From: Agarophyton chilense
Taxonomy: Eukaryota > Rhodophyta > Florideophyceae > Gracilariales > Gracilariaceae
Length of the DNA stretch: 64,000 nucleotides
Direction of reading: 5' to 3'
Assembly: GCA_030374765.1 (NCBI GenBank)
Contig: JARGXX010000088.1
Span: 2,294,001-2,358,000 of the forward strand
Position numbers and translations under genes: made by a program. The notes beneath the pieces were generated by a model, which saw nothing but the letters and a program-made list of their open reading frames with translations, made no database searches and was not told where the DNA came from. Positions 45,495 through 54,657 of this stretch are shown in pieces; positions within the stretch are counted from its first letter, which is position 1; each line of letters begins with the position of its first letter.

Positions 45495-46713
45495 ATGGAC
45501 GACGACGATATCATAGGCCTGATGCTTATGCAGCAGGCTGTAGCCGTTTCAGCAAGCACGGCCAACTTCTAGCCCATTACTCCTCTCTTCATACCACGCG
45601 CTGCATGAAAAAGTAGGAGGATGTATCGAGTTCAGACGAAGAACTCTTAGGCCTTGGTCGTGAACAAATTGCCGATGGCCACGCGAAGGCAACATACGCG
45701 CGACGCAAAAACACAGCGCGTTCTATGCGTGCGTGCAATACGACGATAGCGACATAGGTCTCTTTGATAAACTCATCCACCTCAGTCATGAGGAGTTTGG
45801 CGATCTTTTGGATCTCGTGCACCCTGAACTAAAGCAGCCCATGAACGTGAGTCATGAGCTAAGAGATGAAGAAAACAGCATGCGGCGAAATCGGAAGCGC
45901 AGACTACAGACAGAAGAGATGGGTTTTCTCTTCCTCTTCGTTCTAGGGAGCCTGAACGAGGGCGGTGTCAGCATAGAACAGGCCGCGATGAAGTTTGACG
46001 TGTCTTGTGGTAAGGTTTCTAATTACCCTCGCCACGCTCTCTTCGGCGTCTTCAAGGCGTTACGTGCGGTTGAGCCCCCTCTCATACGTTGGCCCGATGA
46101 AGATGAACGGAAGGAGATGGAGGGTCTCGTAATTGGATTCCCGCAGTACGTGTTTTTCGTAGATGGTAACAAGGCGGAGAGATTCAGGCCCGGCGACGAC
46201 CATGAACAAGAACGCACATACGACGGTTACAAGCGCTAACACGTCTTTGCACTTCTCGAGTATTGCGACCTATTCGGCCGCTTTATTGGTTTAGAGATCA
46301 CGGAAAAGGGAGCAGAGAGTGACCTTACGCTCTATGTAGACTGTGATGTGTACCAAAATCGCGACGCATACCTCTCCGAAGGGCAGCACGGTATGGCAGA
46401 CATGGACTTCGCTGGTGACGGGGACCTGGTGGTGCCCTTCAAGGCCAACGAGAGCACCGAGTGGCACTTCAGGGGCTCACAAAACCGCGACATAAGGAAG
46501 CAAAGGATGGGGAATGAGTGGGGGATAGGGAATATAAGCAATCGGCATAAAATCTTCCTCAGGAGGTGGGCGCTGGAAAAACGCCTGTTCCCTACAGCGA
46601 TCACTACGGCTGCGATGATAGCTAACTGGCGCTTCGGAAGACGTGGTTACGCCTTGCAGACGCTGAAGCGATACCAGGAGAAGCTGGAACGGGCTGAATG
46701 CAGCGATGAGTAG
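45495..46713 (+). pseudogene. PIF/Harbinger-type transposase 3, near intact
   Basis: The N-terminal exon-like start at ATG 45495 reads MDDDDIIGLMLMQQA and stops at TAG 45570-45572. The protein then continues in another frame with SSSDEELLGLGREQIADGHA and YARRKNTARSMRA. From about 45733 one frame runs to 46713: LFDKLIHLSHEEFGDLLDLV, an HTH-like VSCGKVSNYPRHALFGVF, YVFFVDGNKAERFRPGD (first catalytic Asp), GRFIGLEITEKGAESDLTLY, HGMADMDFAGDGDLVVPF (Asp) and IRKQRMGNEWGIGNISNR (Glu). It is interrupted only by TAA at 46237-46239, where CAA is the likely ancestral codon. The DDE triad is visible. It is the freshest element in the window. Confidence 0.8.
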
Positions 46714-46882
46714 TTTACTTCGATAAAGCGCTTCAAACACTATTCTTCCGCACCCTTCTTCCACCACCTTCATCTCCCCTCAAGTAGCCTCAAATTGCGA
46801 CACGTACATGTCGAGACATGAGAATTCTTCGGGGACTTGTGCCCCCCAACACGCTGGGACTGTGCTTCAGACCCCGCCGGGC

Positions 46883-47250
46883 TCAGCCTGGACACTCCTT
46901 ACTCTTCAAAAGCAGGCGGCGCGTTGGTCGATGCCTTTTTTTCGCCGGTGGCTTCTTTCTGACGAGGGATGGGTTCATTACCAGCGACTCCGTTTCCAAC
47001 GGTGCAGTAGCGGAGTAGTCGGTTTCAGATTCGAAACGTTGTACCGAGCTGCGTACATGGAGAGAAGCGTTCCAAACTGCTCACAATAACGTGCCGCTAC
47101 TTTTACGCTCACCACTGCCGTGTTTTCAGTCATTATCTGTGCCTTCAAGGGTTGCACGTTGGTTACAAGGCGCTCTTCAATCAGACACAATTTTGCCTGC
47201 TCTTGCTCCCGTTTCTGGTTCGAGTACTCAGCCTTCTTCTTTTCGATGCG
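46883..47250 (-). pseudogene. Probable coiled-coil partner gene of Harbinger element 3
   Basis: The minus-strand reading contains KKAEYSNQKREQEQAKL, then LIEERLVTNVQPLKAQI and VAARYCEQFGTLLSMYAARY, and in a shifted frame ESETDYSATAPLETESLV and a Lys/Arg-rich end (RKKPPAKKRHRPTRRLLLK). The charged helix plus basic tail fits the C-terminal part of a Myb-like partner, and it converges on the transposase as in element 2. No Myb domain was found upstream, so the call is by position and composition. Confidence 0.4.
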
Positions 47251-47689
47251 GTGCTTTTTTTATTATAACGAGACTCTCACTGGCCGGAAATGGCCTTTTC
47301 AGAGTCCTCATCCGTCAATTAGATACGCAATTTCGCCTTGTGCTTGTATTCGATCGCGGTTTTGTCTACAATATGCTGTGAGTCCCCCTTTCTATGCCGC
47401 TAACGTACAGCAGCCAGTGATGTGTCATCATCGTCTTTAGAGGTTGGTTAGGCAATCTTCACGGCTTTGTAGAGCTTCAGCACTGTTGAGGAAAGATATT
47501 GCAAGGTACGCTTTGAAGGACAATTCCCTTCAAGGGTGGTTTCTTCGCAGGACTTAGAAGTTTCGCTCGCTTGAGGAATAGCTTGGGCTATGACAAGCTA
47601 TACCGCTATTGCGTGCTGACGGCCGGTTAGGACCGGAAGGGCACACTGGTGGAACACGTAGACTGCACGGATGCCGACGCTCGAGTGCG

Positions 47690-48480
47690 AGGCGTGCCAC
47701 ACGTGGCCCGGATTGTACCTAATGGTTAGTATTATTTAGTAATTTTTAGTATTTATTTGGCTACGCTATCGCTATTTAGTGTCTATTATTCGGGTGCGCG
47801 CCCACTGTCAGGGGACGCGCGTTAAATTACTTAGGAGGTTGAGCACTGCTCCCAAGTAAAGACCCTCTTGGGAGAGACCAAGGAGGGAGTCTTGGCTCTG
47901 AAATCTTCGACTTCGGCGCGTCTTCACCGCATACTGCGTGAGCGCCCGTTGCACGTTAGTTCATCCACCCCTGTGTCGACCAGAGTGCTACCACCACCGT
48001 GGGTTCATATTCAATCGCCGACACTTGTCGTAGTCTCGCCCCTGTATGGGGTTTCGCCCCGTTTCCTCTTGTTCTCTTTTTTGGCTGTCATGAGTGGCCG
48101 CCTCACTCACCCTGCTCGTGCCCCCTCATACGAGTGTTTCCTCGCTCCTTTTACGACAATCACCGTGGTACCGCTCCGCCTAGGATTGGTCACACCCCGG
48201 ACTGTGCCGTGCTCACCTAAAAACTATAGGTATATCCAGCCGGACTGACCTCGGTCTTACACCCGACTCTGTCGTGCCTTTCCAGAGTGGCTCTGATTCT
48301 GTGCTCCGCTGGGACGCGTCTTCTTCGCCTGAGGCGTGTCTCTCAAGAGAGGAAGATCCCGAACATCTTCGTGGTGTCTCCGCTCCAAGCGTTCTCCTAC
48401 ACGCTTCTGTGTTTTTGCTATTTGCTTCTGACGTTAGAACATCCCGTACTTTTTTACCTGTGATTCGACCACATCATCCG
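47690..48480 (+). repeat. LTR-like leader repeat, copy C
   Basis: Shares with copy B the ordered blocks CACGTGGC (47700), GAGACCAAGG (47874), TCGCCCCTGTATGGGGTTTC (48036), TTACACCCGACTCT (about 48262) and, in translation, SREEDPEHL with VLLHAS against VLLHSG. Between 47720 and 47800 lies an A/T-rich stretch with repeated TTTAGT. Probably the leader and gag start of the same retroelement family. Confidence 0.4.
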
Positions 48481-48880
48481 TAATGTGACAGGTACGGCTA
48501 GCCTGCCAGACATGTTCGAAAGTAGCCTCCAGCGTCTTCATTTTCTAGAGTGGAGCATCGCTGGCCATGAGCTGCCTGAGAATCTACTTCTTTCGATTTT
48601 ATTGCAATCGAAACGGCCATATTTCTCTGTCATCTTCAACGGGGCCGCGCATTTGCGAGCGGGAGAAACGGAGGCGGTTGCAGGGAATGCCATGGTGAAA
48701 GTTATACGTGCATGTGCTGCTATGCCGATGCTAACCGCTGTTGGGGGGGCCCTTGACACTGCGCGCGTGCAGAATTGTTTCGGTTTCCCGCCAGAAATTG
48801 GGATTTCTAGTTGGCGGGATCATAGCCCGTTTGCTATATTTTCCCTTATCTTTGAATATCAGAAATTTTAGCACTACTGA
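48481..48880 (+). pseudogene. Open frame after leader repeat C, unknown
   Basis: A frame open from 48485 (GTG) with an ATG eight codons in gives a helical peptide of about 120 residues with LEWSIAGHELPENLLLSILL and a Gly/Ala-rich end. It could be the gag body of the leader-C element; no family recognised. Confidence 0.25.
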
Positions 48881-48959
48881 AATGCGTAGTTAAAGCGCCG
48901 AGATTGTGTTCAGCTAAAATAGAACACGAATAACACAATTTTTCCTTAGTTAAAAACCT

Positions 48960-49193
48960 CTATTTGTGTGTACTATACACAGTGCCATGGTGTACTCCAG
49001 TTGCGGAAGATGAGTCGCGAATGCTCTTGCCTTGCCAAAGAAGCTGAGCAGCTTGTGTGCGCTGCACAGCTTGCTCTTGAAGGTTTTGTTCTCGTTTTAT
49101 TTTTGCGGCAGGTTGCCGCCGCATAGACGGAGGAATTATGGGAGGGCTTAGGGATAAGAGCACATGTGTGTGTGGTCGATTCGAAGTGCTCAA
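48960..49193 (-). pseudogene. Helix-turn-helix fragment of a transposase
   Basis: The 77-codon frame ends with QAAQLLWQGKSIRDSSSATG followed by VHHGTVYSTHK, the pattern of a pipsqueak/homeodomain-like HTH found at the N-terminus of pogo and Tc1/mariner transposases. The catalytic part is not seen beside it. Confidence 0.4.
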
Positions 49194-50359
49194 TTACGGT
49201 TGTCTTGAGACTCGTAGGGCGAGGCTTTTGTGTTGGCGAGCTACGGTTGAAAAGGTTTCGGTTGCGTTACAGTTTAGCGGGAAACGACTCAAATAAAGCC
49301 GTTCAGAAGGGCACAGGCATGCTTTTCGAGAATGACTGCTTTGGATAAAAATATGATGCGCACAGCATAGACTTACCCGCGCAAGTTTTGCTGATTAACT
49401 TATGTATCGTCTAATCTCGCCAACCCTAAGCTTTCGTCAGGTATGTGAAGGCGTCGCCAGGTCATCGACAGACACCAGTCTCTTAGAATAGTCGACAGGC
49501 GTTGATTGTAAGTCGTTTCACTTTTCCTCTGTTTTTTCTCAGCCGCTGGTGGCGCCCCAAACTGTACTACCCTTGGGGATCGGTGTTGCGGGTGATTTTT
49601 TTTCGTGCTCCCGGTGGACAAAAAAAGCAAAGACATGCAGTATGAAGCATTCGGTTAAATAGATGCACGATTGCGCGATATGCCGGACTAGTGCGAGGAC
49701 GCGTAGGGCAACAAGCCAGAAGCAGAGAAACAACTTTTTAGTAGCCAACGGCATTGAGTACGTGTGAAAAGACGGGTTTGGTGTGTTTGGTGTGTGGGCG
49801 CGCAAAGAATGTTTGGAAATCAATGTGTGAAGCAATCATGGTTGACACATTGTTAGTACGCAAGTACACGCAGGCTCTGGGCGATGGAAACAGCGAGGTG
49901 AGGGTGGGGTGACGAAGATGATTGGCTGCTTTGCACTTGAAGAGCGGTAAGTGCAGTGTGGGAAGCTGAGAGGTGAGGCGCAAACTCAAAAGGCAGCCGG
50001 ACAAGAGGCGCGTGCGGGACATGGGCCGCACAAACGAGAGCGTTTGCGGGGTGGTACGGGTTAGCAGAGCGCAAGGAGATACAGTATCTAGTATCGCGAC
50101 AATGACGCAAGAAAAAACGTGACGAGCAATGGCGGCGGTTGTCAAGGGGAGGCAGATGCAAGGGCAATGAATGGCTGCGCGCTCGCTTTTATTTGGATCA
50201 AAACGCAGCTCCAACAGAAGGAGAAGGAGAAGAAGAAGAAGAAGAAGAGCAAAGGTGCGAAGAGCGTCGCGCAATTGGACCGCAGGCGGCCGGCAGCCAC
50301 GCCGGCAGCCGCACCGCAAATCAAAAGTACAAGTTAGCACAGTGGCGCCGCACGCGCAC
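49194..50359. other. Border between desert and right gene island
   Basis: No gene supported. It includes the 3' flank of the poly-proline gene, with an AAG/GAA run at about 50217-50250 that is antisense to no coding sequence I accept. Confidence 0.45.
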
Positions 50360-51024
50360 TCAGTCATCAATGTTCTTGAAGCGCGTATAGCCCTTGGGGA
50401 TAGCAAAGCCCTTCGCAGGGTCCGAATAGCCAGCGGCAGAGCCGGACTGCGCGGGATGGATACCGCCCTTCGCCTGGGCGTCTTCCTCGTCCGACTGCAC
50501 GGCGCTGCCGCCAAAACAACAGCCGCGTCTTTTCTTCTTCTTTTTCCTCTTCTTGTCTGCCTGCGGCGCGGGCACGGTACCGTTCGGTGTCGCGGACGGC
50601 TGCACCTTACTGACGGCGTCGCCGCGCTCATCGCCGGCCGCCGCGCTCGGCTTAGCCGCCACGGGCCGTGCCACGGGCGCGGGCGGCGCCGCAGGCGCCG
50701 AAGTGGGTGTGGGTAGAGGCGCGGGCTTGGGCGCGGGCACGCGCGCGCCGCCGGACGATGGCGGAGGCGGAGGCGGCGGCGGCGGCGCGGCGGAGCGCTT
50801 GCCCGAGGCGGCGGGCGCAGCAGGAGGGGCAGGCGGCGGCGGCGGCGGAGGAGGCGGCGGCGCAGCGGCGCGCGACGATGCTGATGGCGGCGGTGGCGGC
50901 GGCGGCGGCGCAGCACTGGGTGCAGGAGCGGGGGCGGCGCGAGCAGCGGCGGAAGACGTTGGTGGCGGCGGCGGCGGCGGCGGCGGCGGTGGGGCGGCAG
51001 AGCGGTTGCCGCCGGCCGGGGCAA

Positions 51025-51055
<31 letters not shown>

Positions 51056-51070
51056 AGGCGGCGGCGGCAT
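50360..51070 (-). CDS. Poly-proline protein with polybasic-CysCys motif, unknown
   Basis: A 236-residue product from the ATG at 51070. Residues 1-105 are blocks of 8-15 prolines separated by short Ala/Ser/Gly/Arg spacers (at least five blocks), followed by an Ala/Pro-rich linker to about 165. Then come DKKRKKKKKRRGCCFGG, an acidic-Gln SDEEDAQAKGG, and an end with AKGFAIPKGYTRFKNIDD. Poly-Pro tracts are profilin, SH3 and WW ligands. A basic patch next to CysCys is a common S-palmitoylation/membrane site. I infer a membrane-peripheral actin or signalling adaptor, but no FH2 or WH2 domain is present. An open frame extends to 51505, overlapping the SGT stop, but the extra part is Arg/Ser low-complexity and is left out. 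Confidence 0.65.
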
Positions 51071-51488
51071 ACTGCTGATGCGGTGCGGGGCGGCGAAGCT
51101 ACGACTCGGACGCGCGCGGGGGGGGGAGGAAGGGCGCGGAGAAACGAGCGAGACGGAAGCGGACGTGCGGGGCGCAGCGCTCTTAAGGCGCAGAGCGCGC
51201 AATGTCAGCAGCTGCGACGGCCGGCCAGACGCGCGCTCCGCGCGCGCGGCGGCTGTAAGCCGCGCCTGTTGCGCGCCGTTGTTTGCAACTTGGATATGTA
51301 TAGAGATTTCTTTTCCTACCCGCGGCGGTGAGCGCCGCCCGTCGTCTGCCGCACCGACACGTTCACTGCGCTGCGCGCGCCGCTCGTCTGCCGCGCAAAC
51401 CAAAGCCTCACGCTTGCCACTCGTCTTCCGATTTGCTTTCGCGCGTTCCGCCCTTCGCAGCCCCCTTCTTCCCACACCCCCACGCACG

Positions 51489-52721
51489 TCAACCCCCTCC
51501 TCCATTCCTGCCCGCTCCGTCCGCCCCGAACGGCGTCGGCAGCTCGCCGCGCATCATCCTCTGCATGGTCTGCTGCACCATCTCAGGGTTCTCACTCAAC
51601 ATAGTCTGCATCTGCTGCAGCCCGCCATTCTCAAACAAGTCGTCCAAAGCCTCACCCGGAACATTAATGCCCATCATGTTAGCCATGTTACTAACCCCAT
51701 CGCGCCCCATCCGAGAAATCATCTCTCCAAAGTTTCCATTCGCGCCGCCCATCAAATTCGCCAGCGACGGCAACGGCGCCGTTTGGTCCCCCCCCTCACC
51801 TTCGCCTGTTCCTGCTCCTGAGGTACCGCCGCTTCCGACCAGACGATTCTCCGCGTCTTGTAGTCGACTCTTTATGCTTTGCTTCGACCCGTCCACCTTC
51901 AACGCCTCCCTCAGTGCCAGAACCTCATCTGCCGTCCTGCCCAGCACTCGGTATACATGAGCCAGTCGTTCTCGCGGTCGCAAGAAATTGGCATCCCGTT
52001 CAATCGCCCGTCTGCAATCCGCCTCAGCCTCGTCAAAGCGCTCCAGCAGCATGTTGGCAGCCGCTCGATTGCTGTGATACACCGCATTGTCCGGCCACAG
52101 CGCAATGCACTCATTGTATACTGCCAGCGCCTCCTCATATTTGTTTTCCTTCAATTTCATGTTTCCTTCCTTCTTCAGAGCTTCTGCATTGTCCTTGATG
52201 CTATCTGCACCCAATCCACCTTCATTCTCCTTACTCAGCGTAGAAGCAGCGCCCGATGCGGCCGCGTGCGACGCCTTGACTCGTTTAGCCGCACGTCTTG
52301 ATTCAAATTTCTGTCGGGCGCGCTGCACGCGTCGTTCGTATTCCGGCGAGTGCTCCTCGAGTCCTTCGAAAAGCGATGTGCTTTCCTTGAGTCGCTTCAG
52401 GAAGTGATCGAATCCCTGAGCTTTGCCATTCGCGGCATCAGTTTGTTCGCCTTGCCCATTTAAGGCCGTAGAGCGAGGCGCGGAGCCCGTCGGAGAGCGT
52501 TGTTGCAGTAGTTGCTTTCGACCGGCTTTGAACACGTCTACCAACGAAAGATTGTCGAGAGGATATCGTTCCATCGTGGCTGCGTTTCGCATGTTGAGAG
52601 AGTATGCATTGGATATGGCGAAAACTGCCTCTTCCAGAGCAGATTCGTGCATGCCTTCGCGCTTGGACGCTGCTTTCAAGTGGTGCAGCACTGCCATCAT
52701 CAACCATCTTTCGTCCTCCAT
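51489..52721 (-). CDS. SGT: SGT/Sgt2-type TPR co-chaperone
   Basis: Predicted small glutamine-rich TPR protein. It takes tail-anchored membrane proteins from ribosome-bound factors, passes them to the GET/TRC pathway, and binds Hsp70/Hsp90 C-termini. The 410-residue product has an N-terminal dimerisation-like helical segment (residues about 5-70, with ALEEAVFAISNAY). A low-complexity linker follows, then three TPR units at 178-280 (ALKKEGNMKLKENKYEEALA, DNAVYHSNRAAANMLLERFD, LRPRERLAHVYRVLG). The C-terminus is rich in Met, Gly, Asn and Gln with NPEMVQQTMQRMM, the STI1-like substrate part. Length exceeds that of animal SGTA (about 313), mainly in the linker. ATG at 52721. It is followed on the same strand by the poly-proline gene. 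Confidence 0.85.
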   Translation of the reverse strand: MEDERWLMMAVLHHLKAASKREGMHESALEEAVFAISNAYSLNMRNAATMERYPLDNLSLVDVFKAGRKQLLQQRSPTGSAPRSTALNGQGEQTDAANGKAQGFDHFLKRLKESTSLFEGLEEHSPEYERRVQRARQKFESRRAAKRVKASHAAASGAASTLSKENEGGLGADSIKDNAEALKKEGNMKLKENKYEEALAVYNECIALWPDNAVYHSNRAAANMLLERFDEAEADCRRAIERDANFLRPRERLAHVYRVLGRTADEVLALREALKVDGSKQSIKSRLQDAENRLVGSGGTSGAGTGEGEGGDQTAPLPSLANLMGGANGNFGEMISRMGRDGVSNMANMMGINVPGEALDDLFENGGLQQMQTMLSENPEMVQQTMQRMMRGELPTPFGADGAGRNGGGG

Positions 52722-53272
52722 GGGGCAGTGGAACTTAGGTTGTCACCGAGTGCCACTGGAAACAACGCCGTGATATGGAGCAACGGGCAGCAAACGCGTT
52801 GACAGCAAAAGACGTCTTCTCTTTGACGGTGCAAGACCCTGCGATCTTCGAGAGACGCTCTATCTACCTTCGTAGTTACCGAAGGTACCTACAGCGGAAA
52901 CGTCAAACCTCAGTTTTCTAAGTTTACACCGTAAGCTCAAATAGCGAAGCCAGCACCTGTACACGTTTGGTTCATTTTGTTCATTTCCTATTCAGCGACG
53001 CTGAATAGAAAATACAGTATCATATACAAAAACAACCCCCCTCTCCGTGCTACGTAGAATAAGGCTCTTATGTTTCTTTTTTCGTCGACACTCGCTCCAC
53101 ATTCTCGCTGAGCAGTTGGATGTTGTATTGTTCATTTCATCGTTTTGCCTCAAGAAAAGTATTGTAAGTAAAGCACAAACTGTCATTGACTCAGTCAAAC
53201 ACACACATACTATGTTACAGAGTACTTGACGGCCCGTGTGGCGGAAATGATTGCGCACGTGCTGCTAATGAC
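52722..53272. other. Intergenic, with a small hairpin
   Basis: Upstream of SGT. TACCTTCG at 52867-52874 and CGAAGGTA at 52882-52889 form an 8 bp perfect stem around 7 bases. No gene supported. Confidence 0.5.
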
Positions 53273-54082
53273 TCACGGTCGGAACTGATGGTCCTGCATC
53301 ATATGCTTGTACGCCTTTGGAACATCATAATCGTTCTCCTGCAGGTAATAGCGCACCTCGTCCTCAAGCACAGACAGTCCCTTGGCCATGAGCTTGACGA
53401 GAAGTTGTCTCACATAGGTCTTTTGCGAGTTGGAGCGCGACGACGACAAAGTGTGTGAAGCACAAGGCGAACCGCGAAAATCAGTCACGAGGAAATATTT
53501 GTTAGACAATGTAATGTCAGTGACCAGAAACGGGGAATGCATGTGTCTTGGGATGCCAGTAACAGAAAGAACAGCCGAGTCATCAATCAATGGCACAAAA
53601 ACATGCGTACGTGACGCCAATTGATGCTCTGCAAACAACGCATTCGTGCGTAAGATATCATTCACAGAAACAGCGTATCGCAATGCCAGAGACGTAATGG
53701 AGTCATGTTTAGAAAGAGCAACGCAAATACAAAGCAGTCTCGAAGAAGAGTATGTTTGAAACGTTTGCAGGATTCTCACCCATGCAGAAGCGTCCAATGA
53801 CTTTGTGTGAGAAATGAAACGCAGCGTGTTAGGTGCAGTTGTGGGAGGCACGAAACGAATGGCACGCACACGCAGCGAGAAAGCTAGACGACGGGGCCAC
53901 ACTTTGGTCTGAATGAAGTAACGCCAGCGCTCAGAGGCGATGGACAGCGTGTGAAGCGTGTCTGCTGCAGCAAAATCGCAGATTAGGAGGAGTACGTCTT
54001 CCGGTAGACGGTTGAGGCTGAGTCTGGTGTCGGGGATGGGGCGTGCTGGTGAGTGCGGTGGCGGGGCGCTTGGGGAGGACAT
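53273..54082 (-). CDS. F-box protein with LysM domain
   Basis: From the ATG at 54082 the product is 269 residues. An F-box is at about 23-66 (LNRLPEDVLLLICDFAAADT), which predicts binding to Skp1 in an SCF ubiquitin ligase. A LysM-like domain follows at about 122-166 (SKHDSITSLALRYAVSVNDI, then LASRTHVFVPL). At 235-262 there is a UBA-like helical end (EDEVRYYLQENDYDVPKAYK). The same order, F-box then LysM, occurs in a small plant family with an intracellular LysM. The substrate or ligand is unknown. The frame is open to 54292, but upstream residues do not look coding. The gene diverges from DCP1 over 575 bp. Confidence 0.8.
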   Translation of the reverse strand: MSSPSAPPPHSPARPIPDTRLSLNRLPEDVLLLICDFAAADTLHTLSIASERWRYFIQTKVWPRRLAFSLRVRAIRFVPPTTAPNTLRFISHTKSLDASAWVRILQTFQTYSSSRLLCICVALSKHDSITSLALRYAVSVNDILRTNALFAEHQLASRTHVFVPLIDDSAVLSVTGIPRHMHSPFLVTDITLSNKYFLVTDFRGSPCASHTLSSSRSNSQKTYVRQLLVKLMAKGLSVLEDEVRYYLQENDYDVPKAYKHMMQDHQFRP

Positions 54083-54657
54083 GTTGACAGACGCGTGGGG
54101 GAAGGGGCGGGGAGAAAGGCGCCGTGGCGTTGCCACGAGCGCCACTGCCCCACTACACTCATCATAAGCAGCGCACGTGGAGTTTGGATGGAGATTGTGC
54201 GCCACTGCGCCGTAGCGGCCAGTACGCCGCAACACGGAATGATCAGTTGGTCGCCATCCTCTCCAAACCCCCTCACCAACCAAAACGTCCAAAAGCCACT
54301 AATATTTCTTATCGAAACGCTTTTCTTCCCGCCACGCCACGAATGACACGTATACCACCACGTCTCTCTTTTCAGTTGCACAGTACCCCGCGCTACTGTA
54401 CACACGCGCCGCTTTCCAAACCGCGCGCCTTTATCTCGCGACGCGCACCCAAACACCCCTTTGCAGTACGCCGTCACCCGACACATGCACGTCGGCCCCT
54501 CCTTCCTTCGTACAACCCTCCCCCTCCCCTCCCCCCCTTCTCCCTCCACCATCCAACCCCCCCCCCTCCCGTCTCCCCCTTTTCTCCCGTCCGGCTCGTA
54601 GGCGTGTCTCCGTGCGATTCATCTCGCGCCCCGAACGGTCTCGTGCCTTCCGTGAGT
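54083..54657. other. Divergent promoter region of F-box/LysM and DCP1 genes
   Basis: The segment has a strong C/T-rich tract on the plus strand from about 54500 to 54650, just before the DCP1 start. This would be the DCP1 5' leader. The frame is open through it (to 54124), but composition is unlike the protein. Confidence 0.5.

Noticed and set aside
49738..51024. 428-codon minus frame and 422-codon plus frame (50553-51821) over the poly-proline gene
   Set aside because: Both are frame shadows of GC-rich CCG repeats, with Arg- or Gly-rich readings; the chosen frame has the clean start and the non-repetitive conserved-looking end.
54124..54657. 178-codon N-terminal extension of DCP1
   Set aside because: The conserved DCP1 start lies at 54658. 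The extension is Arg/Pro/His-rich and overlaps the divergent promoter.
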